Shown here piece by piece: positions 31,775 to 39,614 of a stretch of DNA of 49,722 nt (positions within the stretch are counted from its first letter, which is position 1; the number at the start of each line of letters is the position of its first letter). This DNA is from Ruminococcus sp. UBA4275 (lineage in GTDB: Bacteria; Bacillota; Clostridia; Oscillospirales; Ruminococcaceae): NCBI GenBank assembly GCA_002395085.1, contig DGVV01000170.1:1-49722 (forward strand), read 5' to 3'. The notes beneath the pieces were generated by a model that had not been told where the DNA came from, made no database searches, and was given only the letters and a program-made list of their open reading frames with translations. The position numbers and the translations under genes are program-made.

Positions 31775-33958
31775 ATGGGAGAGAATTTCAGAATCGCCGG
31801 TTACTGCCGCATCTCAGTCGATGACGAGCTTGATCGTGACAACACCTCGATTGAGAACCAGAAGGCGATCATTGCGGACTATGTGAGCAAGAAGTTTCCG
31901 GCGGCAGACCTCGACTTCTACGAGGATCGCGACCGCTCCGGCTACACCTTTGAGCAGCGCGAGGGCTATCAGGTATTGCGGAGGAAGATGATGCGGCACG
32001 AGTACGACATCCTCATTATCAAGGATTTCTCGCGCTTTTCGCGCCGCAACAGCAAAGGTTTGGTCGAACTGGAAGACCTGCGCGATGCCGGAATGCGCAT
32101 CATCTCAATCGGGGACAGCATCGACTATCCGACCTTTGATGACTGGACGGCAATTCAGTTCCGCTTTCTCATCAATGAGATGCCGGTCACAGATACCTCG
32201 AAAAAGGTGCGCTCGGTTGTGAAGCGGCGGCAGGAGGAAGGACGCTGGATCTGCGCGGTTCCCTACGGCTACATCATGACGAACAGCAAAACGATGCAGT
32301 TCGAGGTTGATGAGCCCGCCGCAGAGGTTGTGCGCGAAATATTCCGGCTATATAGTGAAGGCTGGGGCTACAAGCGCATCGCCAACTACCTGACCGATCA
32401 GCACATTCCCACGCCGCGCATGGCGGAAAAGGAACGCCGCGAGGCACAGGGCGAGGAATGCACCTTGCGCGGGAAACCGGAATGGAGCCTTGTCACGGTC
32501 AGCGAGATTCTGCGCAATGACTTCTATATCGGCACGCTGCGGCAGGGCAAATACCGCCGCAAGAAGATCAACGGCAGCGACATGAAGCTGCAAGAGACCG
32601 ATCATCTTGTATTCGAGGACAATCATACGCCGATTGTCGATTACAAGCTGTTTGCGGGCGTGCAGGAGCAGATCGCACAGCGCACGCGCTCCAATTACCG
32701 CGGCGTGAAGAAGTATGACAATGTGTATTCGGGCTATTTGTACTGCGGCGACTGCGGCAGCCCGATGTTCTCCATGAGCCGCGCCGACCTTGCACCGGCA
32801 TACCGCTGCGGAACCTATCACAGACGCGGCAGCAAGGCGTGCAGCTCACATCATACCCGCGTGGATATGCTGGACGGACTGCTCAAAGCGTTCATTCAGA
32901 AGGTCAAGGAGAACTCCGAGACGATGCTTGAAAAATTGCAGGAATCCATTGACCGCGAACAACATGAAACCTCATCAAGCAAATCTGTCGTAGAGGTGCT
33001 GAATCAGCAGATCGAGGACACCCGCGCCGAGATCAAGATGCTTGCACGGCAGCACGTCCGCGATATTGCAAAGCACCCGGAGCGCGAGGATATGCTCGAA
33101 GAAATCTACACGGAGCAGATCGACGAACTGACGCTCCGGATCGAAGGTCTGCGCAATCAGATGCAGCTTGCCGCCGACAAGCATAACATGATCGTCAATG
33201 TCAACCGCACCGCGAAAACGGTCATGGAGGTCTTTGACACAATTCTCAGCAAGGACAGCCTGACGAAAGCCGATGTCGATTTCATCATCGAGCGCATCAC
33301 GGTCTATGAAGATCACATCGACATCAAACTCCGGCCTGATATTGATATGCTGCTGAAAACCGGCACGATGCCGGAGCGCAATTATGAGGAGAACGCCGTA
33401 AATTTTCAAGATGACATTGAGAAATCCAAAGAATCGTCACAATTTGCCGTTGTTACGACAAGCACCGGCAAAATACTCAGTGTCAATGTTTTCAGTGACG
33501 GAGACCCCCTTGAGATTTATACCAGCACGGATGGCGAAGTCATCTTCCGGAAGTATTCGGCACTGGGCGAGATGAGCGAGAACGCCTCGCAGGTAGCAGA
33601 GATCATGCAGCGGCTTGCGGGATGCGGTGTGATCGTCTTTGACCGAGACCATGTGGTGGCGGTGTCGGGCGCATCAAAGAAGGAATTTCAGGAACGTCGT
33701 GTTTCGGCGGCGCTGGAGGAGCTGATGGAATCCCGCGGGGCTTTTTACGCAGAGGAAAACCGCGAACGCCTCAAGCCTGTTGAGGGGATGCAGCGGACTG
33801 CGTTTGCGTGTCTGCCGATTCTGACGGCAGGCGATGTGACCGGAGCGGTCGCGTTTCTCGACAGCGCAGATGCAGGACAGGCAGGCATCCCGACGCCTTT
33901 GCAGCGCTCGCTGATTACGGCGGCGTCGCAGTTCCTTGGACGGCAGATGGAAAGCTGA
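31775..33958 (+). CDS. Large serine recombinase fused in frame to the C-terminal part of SpoVT
   Basis: This 727-residue frame has two parts. Residues 1 to about 560 are a large serine recombinase: catalytic domain with GYCRISVDDE (S14) and KDFSRFSRRN, a Recombinase domain (VPYGYIMTNSK, LYSEGWGYKRIANYL), a zinc ribbon (YLYCGDCGSPMFS, YRCGTYHRRGSKAC) and a coiled-coil. From residue 576 (base 33500) it reads GDPLEIYTSTDGEVIFRKYS, then CGVIVFDRDHVVAVSGASKKEF and ends TAASQFLGRQMES. That is the end of the AbrB domain plus the whole GAF-like domain of SpoVT, the forespore regulator. The missing SpoVT N-terminus is about 30 residues. The element has evidently recombined into spoVT. The start at 31775 has CGGGAG upstream. 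Confidence 0.9.
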   Translation: MGENFRIAGYCRISVDDELDRDNTSIENQKAIIADYVSKKFPAADLDFYEDRDRSGYTFEQREGYQVLRRKMMRHEYDILIIKDFSRFSRRNSKGLVELEDLRDAGMRIISIGDSIDYPTFDDWTAIQFRFLINEMPVTDTSKKVRSVVKRRQEEGRWICAVPYGYIMTNSKTMQFEVDEPAAEVVREIFRLYSEGWGYKRIANYLTDQHIPTPRMAEKERREAQGEECTLRGKPEWSLVTVSEILRNDFYIGTLRQGKYRRKKINGSDMKLQETDHLVFEDNHTPIVDYKLFAGVQEQIAQRTRSNYRGVKKYDNVYSGYLYCGDCGSPMFSMSRADLAPAYRCGTYHRRGSKACSSHHTRVDMLDGLLKAFIQKVKENSETMLEKLQESIDREQHETSSSKSVVEVLNQQIEDTRAEIKMLARQHVRDIAKHPEREDMLEEIYTEQIDELTLRIEGLRNQMQLAADKHNMIVNVNRTAKTVMEVFDTILSKDSLTKADVDFIIERITVYEDHIDIKLRPDIDMLLKTGTMPERNYEENAVNFQDDIEKSKESSQFAVVTTSTGKILSVNVFSDGDPLEIYTSTDGEVIFRKYSALGEMSENASQVAEIMQRLAGCGVIVFDRDHVVAVSGASKKEFQERRVSAALEELMESRGAFYAEENRERLKPVEGMQRTAFACLPILTAGDVTGAVAFLDSADAGQAGIPTPLQRSLITAASQFLGRQMES
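33493..33525. other. Probable attachment-site junction (attR) inside spoVT
   Basis: Recombinase-type sequence ends, and SpoVT-type sequence begins, around the codons for G-D-P-L-E-I (33500-33517). The crossover core should lie here. No partner copy with the spoVT 5' part is visible elsewhere in the window. Confidence 0.6.
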
Positions 33959-33984
33959 TGCCATTTTACGTGATGCAGCCGAAG

Positions 33985-34020
33985 AAAGAGCTGTTCCTGA
34001 GTGCAGGGACAGCTCTTTTT
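33985..34020 (+). terminator. Terminator after the recombinase-SpoVT frame
   Basis: AAAGAGCTGT (33985-33994) pairs with ACAGCTCTTT (34009-34018) and runs into further T residues. It lies 27 bases after the stop and was presumably the native spoVT terminator. Confidence 0.85.
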
Positions 34021-34090
34021 GTGCGATTTTTCTGAAAATACGCGCGGACAGCCGTTGCAGATTTCTGATCCGCACGCAAAAATACAGTGG

Positions 34091-34127
34091 AAAGCCTATT
34101 GACAAAATAGGCTTTCTGTGTTATAAT
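34091..34127 (+). promoter_or_regulatory. suf operon promoter with a palindromic operator over the -35 box
   Basis: AAAGCCTATT (34091-34100) and AATAGGCTTT (34106-34115) are perfect inverse arms around GACAA. The -35 TTGACA (34099-34104) lies inside the palindrome, and the -10 TATAAT (34122-34127) is 17 bases on. The 19-base core recurs at 42668-42686. A repressor binding here would block RNA polymerase; the Rrf2 protein encoded at 38910 is the best candidate. A leader hairpin follows (34164-34191). Confidence 0.8.
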
Positions 34128-34212
34128 ACTGATAATCTCTATTTATTTAGTAGGATATATAAGCGCTGCAAACCGGAAATCCTGTGCAGCGGCATACGAA
34201 AGGAAGACTGTA

Positions 34213-34953
34213 ATGGAATTACTGCGCATCGAACAGCTTACGGCTGGCATTGAAGAAAAAGAATTGCTGCACGGCGTCTCGCTGATAGTCGGCAGCGGAG
34301 AAACGCACGTTTTAATGGGCCCGAACGGCGCGGGCAAATCGACACTGGGCTATACGGTCATGGGCAGTCCGGAGTATCAGGTTACGGGCGGAAAAATCTA
34401 TTTTGAAGGGGCAGACATCACAGATGAACCGGCTGACCGCCGTGCAAAACGCGGCATTTTCCTGTCTTTTCAGAATCCGATTGAGATTCCGGGACTGTCG
34501 CTCTCGGATTTCCTGCGCAATGCAATGGAACAGGTGACCGGTCAGCGCATCAAGCTGTGGGACTTCAAAAAGCAGCTTCGCGCCGCAATGGATGTGCTGC
34601 AAATGGATGCGGCGTATGCAGACCGCGATCTGAATGTGGGCTTTTCGGGCGGCGAGAAAAAGAAGGCGGAGATTTTGCAGCTTCTGATGCTGAAACCGAA
34701 ACTTGCCATTCTGGATGAGACGGATTCCGGACTGGATGTGGATGCGGTCCGGACGGTTTCGGCGGGCATTGCGGCATACCGCGCACAGTGCGGCGGTTCG
34801 CTGCTGATCATCACGCACAATACGAAGATTCTGGAGGCGCTGGAGGTTGACCGGACGCACATCATTGCAGAAGGCAGAATCACTGCGGAGGGCGGCGCGG
34901 AACTGATCGCGGAGATCAACCGCAGCGGCTTTGAAAAATATACGGAGAAATGA
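34213..34953 (+). CDS. sufC: Fe-S cluster assembly ATPase SufC
   Basis: The 246-residue ABC ATPase has Walker A GPNGAGKSTLG, QNPIEIPGLSL, the signature FSGGEKKKAEILQ and Walker B LAILDETDSGLD, the SufC-specific forms. It works with SufB and SufD as the scaffold that builds [4Fe-4S] and [2Fe-2S] clusters. First gene of sufCBDSU; AAAGGAAG precedes the ATG, and its stop overlaps the sufB start (ATGA). Its product should be in high demand here, given the nitrogenase-like and radical SAM proteins. Confidence 0.95.
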   Translation: MELLRIEQLTAGIEEKELLHGVSLIVGSGETHVLMGPNGAGKSTLGYTVMGSPEYQVTGGKIYFEGADITDEPADRRAKRGIFLSFQNPIEIPGLSLSDFLRNAMEQVTGQRIKLWDFKKQLRAAMDVLQMDAAYADRDLNVGFSGGEKKKAEILQLLMLKPKLAILDETDSGLDVDAVRTVSAGIAAYRAQCGGSLLIITHNTKILEALEVDRTHIIAEGRITAEGGAELIAEINRSGFEKYTEK

Positions 34954-36368
34954 GCAATATGAAACAAAAAACACAGGTTGCGGATATTGACCGCAGTCTT
35001 TATGATTTCCGGTATGAGGAGGATGCGGCAGATTTGCTTGCAAGCGGCATCACACCGGCGATCATCCGTGAAATCTCAGAAGAAAAAGGCGATCCGGAAT
35101 GGATGCGCAATTTCCGGCTGCATTCGCTGGAGATCTTTGCGAAAACAGAAATGCCGCCGTGGGGACCTTCCGTTGCGGGGCTGGATCTGGACAATATTGT
35201 CACATACATCCGACCGAAATCGCGCATGAATACCGACTGGAACGACGTTCCTGAAAACATCAAGGAGACTTTTGAACGGCTTGGCATCCCGCAGGCTGAG
35301 CGCGAATCGCTTGCGGGCGTGGGCGCACAGTATGATTCGGAGCTGGTCTATCACAATGTCCGCAAGGAGGTCGCGGAATCGGGCGTTGTCTACACCGACC
35401 TCGAAAGTGCAATGCACGACCCGCGGTATGCGGAGATGATCCGCACGCATTTCATGAAGCTTGTGCCGCCGACGGACCACAAATTTGCGGCGCTGCACGG
35501 TGCGGTCTGGTCGGGCGGATCGTTTGTCTATGTCCCCGCGGGTGTGCGGCTGGAGATCCCCCTGCAATCGTATTTCCGGCTGAATGCAAAGGGCGCGGGA
35601 CAGTTTGAACACACGCTCATCATCGTGGAGGATGACGCCTATCTGCATTTCATTGAGGGCTGTTCTGCACCGAAATACTATGAAGCCGGTCTGCACGCAG
35701 GATGCGTTGAGCTGTATGTCGGAAAGCGCTCAACACTGCGTTATTCGACCATTGAAAACTGGTCAAAGAATATGTACAATCTCAATACGAAGCGTGCAGT
35801 TGTTGCGGAGGGCGGGCGCATCGAATGGGTCTCAGGCAGCTTCGGCTCGCACGTTTCTTACCTCTACCCGATGAGCATTCTGAACGGGCGCGGCGCACAC
35901 GCGGAATTTACCGGCATCACGTTTGCCGGTAAGGGGCAGAATCTCGATACCGGCGCGAAAATTCTGCACAATGCACCGGAAACTTCCTCGCACATCGACA
36001 CGAAGTCGATCTCGAAAGGCGGGGGCATTAGTACCTTCCGCAGCGCCGTGACGGTCGCGGAGAAAGCGATTGGCAGCCGGTCATCTGTGAGCTGTGAATC
36101 GCTCATGCTCGACAGCATTTCCCGCTCGGATACTGTGCCGGTTATGGACATCCGCACGGATAAGGCGGACATCGGGCATGAGGCAAAAATCGGGCGCATC
36201 AGCGATGATGCGGTGTTTTATCTGATGTCCCGCGGGCTGGATGAACAGAGTGCCCGTGCGATGATCGTGAGCGGCTTTGCGGACAATGTTTCCAAAGAAC
36301 TGCCGCTCGAATATGCAATGGAAATGAACAATCTGATCCGGCTGGAAATGACCGGCAGTATCGGTTAA
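34950..36368 (+). CDS. sufB: Fe-S cluster assembly scaffold SufB
   Basis: The 472-residue protein matches SufB in length and motifs: PPWGPSVAGLDLDNI, FAALHGAVWSGGSFVYVPAGV, LEIPLQSYFRLNA, IVEDDAYLHFIEGCSAP (scaffold Cys) and the C-terminal EAKIGRISDDAVFYLMSRGL. It receives sulfur from SufSU and, with SufD and SufC, assembles clusters. Start overlaps sufC by four bases. Confidence 0.95.
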   Translation: MSNMKQKTQVADIDRSLYDFRYEEDAADLLASGITPAIIREISEEKGDPEWMRNFRLHSLEIFAKTEMPPWGPSVAGLDLDNIVTYIRPKSRMNTDWNDVPENIKETFERLGIPQAERESLAGVGAQYDSELVYHNVRKEVAESGVVYTDLESAMHDPRYAEMIRTHFMKLVPPTDHKFAALHGAVWSGGSFVYVPAGVRLEIPLQSYFRLNAKGAGQFEHTLIIVEDDAYLHFIEGCSAPKYYEAGLHAGCVELYVGKRSTLRYSTIENWSKNMYNLNTKRAVVAEGGRIEWVSGSFGSHVSYLYPMSILNGRGAHAEFTGITFAGKGQNLDTGAKILHNAPETSSHIDTKSISKGGGISTFRSAVTVAEKAIGSRSSVSCESLMLDSISRSDTVPVMDIRTDKADIGHEAKIGRISDDAVFYLMSRGLDEQSARAMIVSGFADNVSKELPLEYAMEMNNLIRLEMTGSIG

Positions 36369-36378
36369 GGAGGCAAAT

Positions 36379-37263
36379 ATGGCAACAACATTTCGCATTC
36401 AGCCTGCCGCACCGACCTTCCGCTGGCTTGGCGTCAACGGGACAGAACGGAATCTGCCGGCACAGCTTCCCGCACCGGTGCGAATCAGCGGGCAGACCGC
36501 CGCTGTGCGTGTGAATGTATCTGCGGATGCGGCATACACGGTCACGGGCGGGCAGACCGTCATCATGGATATTCATGCGGCACAGGCGTATTTGCAGACG
36601 CATCTGCAAGCGGATGCGGGTGAGAAAATCAAGCTGGTGCAGATTTTTCACGGGGATGCCGTTTGCAGCCGCCTGACCGCGGATCTCGATGATCTGGCGG
36701 AGGTGGAGCTGGTGCAGATTTATCTGCGCGGCTCGGATACCGTCAGCGATAACGCGGTGAATATGGACGGCAGAAAGTCCGTATTTACGTCATATATCGG
36801 ATATTTGCAGGACGGTGACTCACAGCTTGACATCAATCTGAATGTGGTGCAGCGCGGTAAAAAATCCGCCTCGGCAACCGATGTGCGCGGTGTTCTGCGG
36901 GAGCGCGCACAGAAGGTTTTCCGCGGTACAATCGACTTTCAGCAGGGTGCAGCAGGCGCATCCGGCGCGGAACGGGAGGATGTTCTGCTGACGGATGAGA
37001 CCGTCATCAACAAGACTGTGCCGGTGATTCTCTGCGCGGAGGAGGATGTTGCCGGCACGCACGGTGCAACGGTCGGGCAGCTTGATGCGCGGGAGATTTT
37101 TTATTTGCAGTCGCGCGGAATTCCGGAAGCGCAGATTCGGGAACTGATTGCGCAGACGAAACTTGGCGGGATTATCCGGCACATCGGAGATGCCGAAACG
37201 GAACGGGCAGTCTGGAAATTGCTCGGAAGGGAGGATGCAGATGCAGCAGAATTGGAAAGCTGA
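36379..37263 (+). CDS. sufD: Fe-S cluster assembly protein SufD
   Basis: This 294-residue SufB/SufD-family beta-helix protein is shorter than E. coli SufD, which is usual in Clostridia. Landmarks are VFTSYIGYLQDGDSQLDIN, HGATVGQLDAREIFYLQSRG and IPEAQIRELI. AAGGAGG precedes the ATG. Its end overlaps the sufS start by 23 bases. It forms the SufBC2D complex with the preceding two products. Confidence 0.9.
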   Translation: MATTFRIQPAAPTFRWLGVNGTERNLPAQLPAPVRISGQTAAVRVNVSADAAYTVTGGQTVIMDIHAAQAYLQTHLQADAGEKIKLVQIFHGDAVCSRLTADLDDLAEVELVQIYLRGSDTVSDNAVNMDGRKSVFTSYIGYLQDGDSQLDINLNVVQRGKKSASATDVRGVLRERAQKVFRGTIDFQQGAAGASGAEREDVLLTDETVINKTVPVILCAEEDVAGTHGATVGQLDAREIFYLQSRGIPEAQIRELIAQTKLGGIIRHIGDAETERAVWKLLGREDADAAELES

Positions 37264-38458
37264 TTTCCCCGTATTTGCGCAGTTTCCGGATATGGTTTAT
37301 CTGGACAGTGCTGCGACTTCACAGAAGCCTGCGGCGGTGATTGCGGCGGAGGCGGCGTATTATCGCGAGGCAAACGCGAACCCGCTGCGCGGGCTTTATG
37401 ACCTGAGCGTGCGTGCGACGGATGCGTATGAAAATGCGCGGGAGGCAGTGCGCGGATTCATCGGGGCGGCATCGGCGCGGGAGATTGTGTTTACGCGCAA
37501 TGCAACCGAGAGCCTGAATCTGATTGCGTATAGCTGGGGCAGGTCGGAACTGCATTCCGGAGATGAAATTCTTGTCGCAATATCGGAACATCACAGCAAT
37601 ATGCTCCCCTGGCAGTCCCTTGCACGGGAAACCGGTGCGGCACTGCATTATCTGGAGTGTGACAGCAGCGGCGTCTACACGGAAGAAGCACTCCGTGCTG
37701 CTTTGACACCGAATACGAAAATCTTTGCAATCGCGCAGATTTCCAATGTGTTCGGGCGGATCAGCGCGATTGCGGATTTTGCACGGATCTGCCACGAAAA
37801 CGGTACGCTGATTGTCTGTGACGGCGCACAGAGCGTACCGCATATTCCGGTAAATGTGCAGGCGCTTGATGTGGATTTTCTTGCTTTTTCCGGACATAAA
37901 ATGTTCGCGCCGATGGGCATTGGCGTACTCTATGGAAAAGAGGCGCTCTTGCGTAAAATGCCGCCCTTTTTGTACGGCGGGGAGATGATCGAATATGTGA
38001 CGCGCGAGGGTGCGGAATACGCTGAACTGCCGCATAAATTTGAGGCGGGTACGGTCAATGTCGGCGGTGCGGTCGGGCTGCACGCTGCGATTGACTATGT
38101 GAATGCGGTCGGGTTTGCAGAGATTGTGCGGCGCGAGGATGCGCTGACGGCATTTGCCGTGCAGGAGATGCGGCAGATTCCGCACGTCACGATCATCGGC
38201 GGAGACGATCCTGCGGCGCATCACGGCATCGTGACCTTTGCGGTGGACGGGGTGCATCCGCATGACATCGCTGCAATTTTTGATTCGGATTCCATTGCAA
38301 TCCGCGCAGGACATCATTGCGCACAGCCGCTGCATCAGCACATCGGCGTATCTTCAACGGCGCGTATGAGCCTTGCGTTCTATAATGACGAACAGGATGT
38401 CGAAAAATTCGTTGATACGCTAAAAACGGTGAGGAGGAGAATGGGCTTTGAGCGATAA
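37241..38458 (+). CDS. sufS: Cysteine desulfurase SufS
   Basis: The 405-residue PLP enzyme of the SufS/CsdA class has the PLP lysine K220 in FLAFSGHKMFAP, FTRNATESLNLIA, SEHHSNMLPWQ and the active-site loop RAGHHCAQPLH with C360 that carries the persulfide. I chose the ATG at 37241, 6 bases after GGGAGG; an ATG at 37235 directly abuts that site. It passes sulfur to SufU, encoded next with an 11-base overlap. Confidence 0.93.
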   Translation: MQQNWKADFPVFAQFPDMVYLDSAATSQKPAAVIAAEAAYYREANANPLRGLYDLSVRATDAYENAREAVRGFIGAASAREIVFTRNATESLNLIAYSWGRSELHSGDEILVAISEHHSNMLPWQSLARETGAALHYLECDSSGVYTEEALRAALTPNTKIFAIAQISNVFGRISAIADFARICHENGTLIVCDGAQSVPHIPVNVQALDVDFLAFSGHKMFAPMGIGVLYGKEALLRKMPPFLYGGEMIEYVTREGAEYAELPHKFEAGTVNVGGAVGLHAAIDYVNAVGFAEIVRREDALTAFAVQEMRQIPHVTIIGGDDPAAHHGIVTFAVDGVHPHDIAAIFDSDSIAIRAGHHCAQPLHQHIGVSSTARMSLAFYNDEQDVEKFVDTLKTVRRRMGFER

Positions 38459-38873
38459 TTTCTATGATGAGGTGCTGATTGACCACAATCTGCATCCGCA
38501 GCATCTGCATGATCTGCCCGGCGCAACCTGTTCACACGCGGGAATGAATCCGAGCTGCGGTGATGAGATCACGCTGCACCTTGAGATGCGCGGCGGCATC
38601 ATTGCGGACGGCTCTTTTACCGGCATCGGATGCGCGATTTCGCAGGCATCTGCGGATATCATGCTCGATCTCATCATCGGGCGGACACCGGAGGAGGCGC
38701 GGAAACTGGCGGCGCTATTCCGGAAGATGATCGGCGGAGAAATCACGCCGGAAGAACTCGAAATTCTGGAGGAAGCCGGTGCGCTGCAAAACATCGCACG
38801 GATGCCTGCGCGCGTGAAATGTGCGACGCTGGGCTGGCGGACGCTGGAACATTTGCTGGAAACGGCGGACTGA
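38448..38873 (+). CDS. sufU: Sulfur carrier / zinc-dependent sulfurtransferase SufU
   Basis: The 141-residue IscU-like protein has three conserved cysteines, C37 (NPSCGDE), C62 (GIGCAIS) and C125 (RVKCATLGW), plus the Gram-positive insertion between the second and third that distinguishes SufU from IscU. A TTG start is used, with GAGGAGG upstream inside the sufS gene. It accepts persulfide from SufS and delivers it to SufB. Confidence 0.92.
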   Translation: MSDNFYDEVLIDHNLHPQHLHDLPGATCSHAGMNPSCGDEITLHLEMRGGIIADGSFTGIGCAISQASADIMLDLIIGRTPEEARKLAALFRKMIGGEITPEELEILEEAGALQNIARMPARVKCATLGWRTLEHLLETAD

Positions 38874-38909
38874 TTACCGGTTCGGCGGGAAAGGAGCGAA
38901 TACCGAAGC

Positions 38910-39356
38910 ATGAAAATCTCGACCAAGGTAGAATACGGACTCATCGCACTGACAGATATTGCAATGAACTCGGAGCAGGGAACGGCGGTTTCAGCATCGG
39001 AAATCGCGCAGCGGCAGCATATTTCACAGAAGTATCTGGAGCAGATCCTGATGCTGCTGAAACAGGCAGGATTTGTCCGCGCGCAGAAGGGGCTGAAGGG
39101 CGGTTATTCCCTCGCAAAACCGACCGCTTCCGTGAAGCTTTCTGAGGTGCTGAATGCGCTGGATAACAGCATTCTGGCAGATACCTATACGCCGGAGGAT
39201 GCACAGAATGAGGGCTTGCGCCCGACGGTAAACGCCTGCCTGTGGGGGCGGATCAATCTCTATCTGCGGGAGCTGACGACGAATATCACGCTGGAAACCT
39301 TTCTGGAACAGTGCCGCGAAAGTGCGGAACAAAGCTGGGATTATTACAATATCTGA
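38910..39356 (+). CDS. Rrf2-family regulator (CymR/IscR-like)
   Basis: The 148-residue protein begins MKISTKVEYGLIALTDIA, the Rrf2 signature, with winged helix HISQKYLEQILMLLKQAGFVRAQKGLKGGYSLAKP. Only one cysteine (NACLWG, about residue 110) lies where IscR has three cluster ligands. With its end QSWDYYNI it is closer to CymR, the cysteine-metabolism repressor that senses O-acetylserine through CysK. As the last gene of the suf operon it may control both suf and the sulfur operon at 42748, whose promoters share a palindrome. Which signal it senses cannot be told from sequence. Confidence 0.88.
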   Translation: MKISTKVEYGLIALTDIAMNSEQGTAVSASEIAQRQHISQKYLEQILMLLKQAGFVRAQKGLKGGYSLAKPTASVKLSEVLNALDNSILADTYTPEDAQNEGLRPTVNACLWGRINLYLRELTTNITLETFLEQCRESAEQSWDYYNI

Positions 39357-39361
39357 GAAAA

Positions 39362-39403
39362 CAGCAGGTGCATCGCAGGACGGTGTGCCTGCTGCTTCGT
39401 TTT
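39362..39403 (+). terminator. Terminator of the suf operon
   Basis: CAGCAGG (39362-39368) pairs with CCTGCTG (39388-39394), with extra GCA/TGC pairing inside, followed by CTTCGTTTT. It lies 5 bases after the regulator's stop codon. Confidence 0.7.
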
Positions 39404-39405
39404 GG

Positions 39406-39446
39406 GGTATCAGTTTTTCCGATACCGCACGATAACTGTTTGGTAT
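39406..39446 (+). promoter_or_regulatory. LysR-type binding site candidates upstream of the second transporter
   Basis: GGTATC and GATACC (39406-39411, 39421-39426) form an inverted repeat with a 9-base spacer, and GATAACTGTTTGGTAT (39431-39446) touches the -35 box. The latter resembles ATAACCCGGTAT upstream of the CoA ligase gene. Confidence 0.45.
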
Positions 39447-39475
39447 TGGACAAAATCCGGTGAATATGGTATGCT
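39446..39475 (+). promoter_or_regulatory. Promoter of the second transporter operon
   Basis: TTGGAC (39446-39451) and TATGCT (39470-39475) are 18 bases apart. The word GGTATTGGACAA around the -35 is identical to that of the promoter at 46963-46992, which has the same spacer, pointing to a common activator. The weak boxes suggest dependence on activation. Confidence 0.6.
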
Positions 39476-39508
39476 AAACACATCGAAAACGAACAGGGAG
39501 TGAACAGC

Positions 39509-39574
39509 ATGAACCGGATCACACGCATCACGGTTTGCTCGGAGCGAATGCGATGTTGCAGCGCGTTCAGATGA
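39509..39574 (+). CDS. Cysteine-containing 21-residue leader peptide
   Basis: ATG (39509) follows GGGAG by 8 bases and encodes MNRITRITVCS, then ERMRCCSAF and a final Arg. It has Cys codons at 10, 16 and 17, and the stop is 41 bases before the lipoprotein gene. The RCC[S/T] run also occurs in the leader at 42748. No terminator lies between leader and gene, so control, if any, would be translational or act on mRNA stability. Known families of Cys-rich upstream ORFs act as cysteine sensors in other bacteria. Confidence 0.6.
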   Translation: MNRITRITVCSERMRCCSAFR

Positions 39575-39614
39575 GATCAAGATTCAAACTGAAAAGATGA
39601 AAGGTGATACTATC

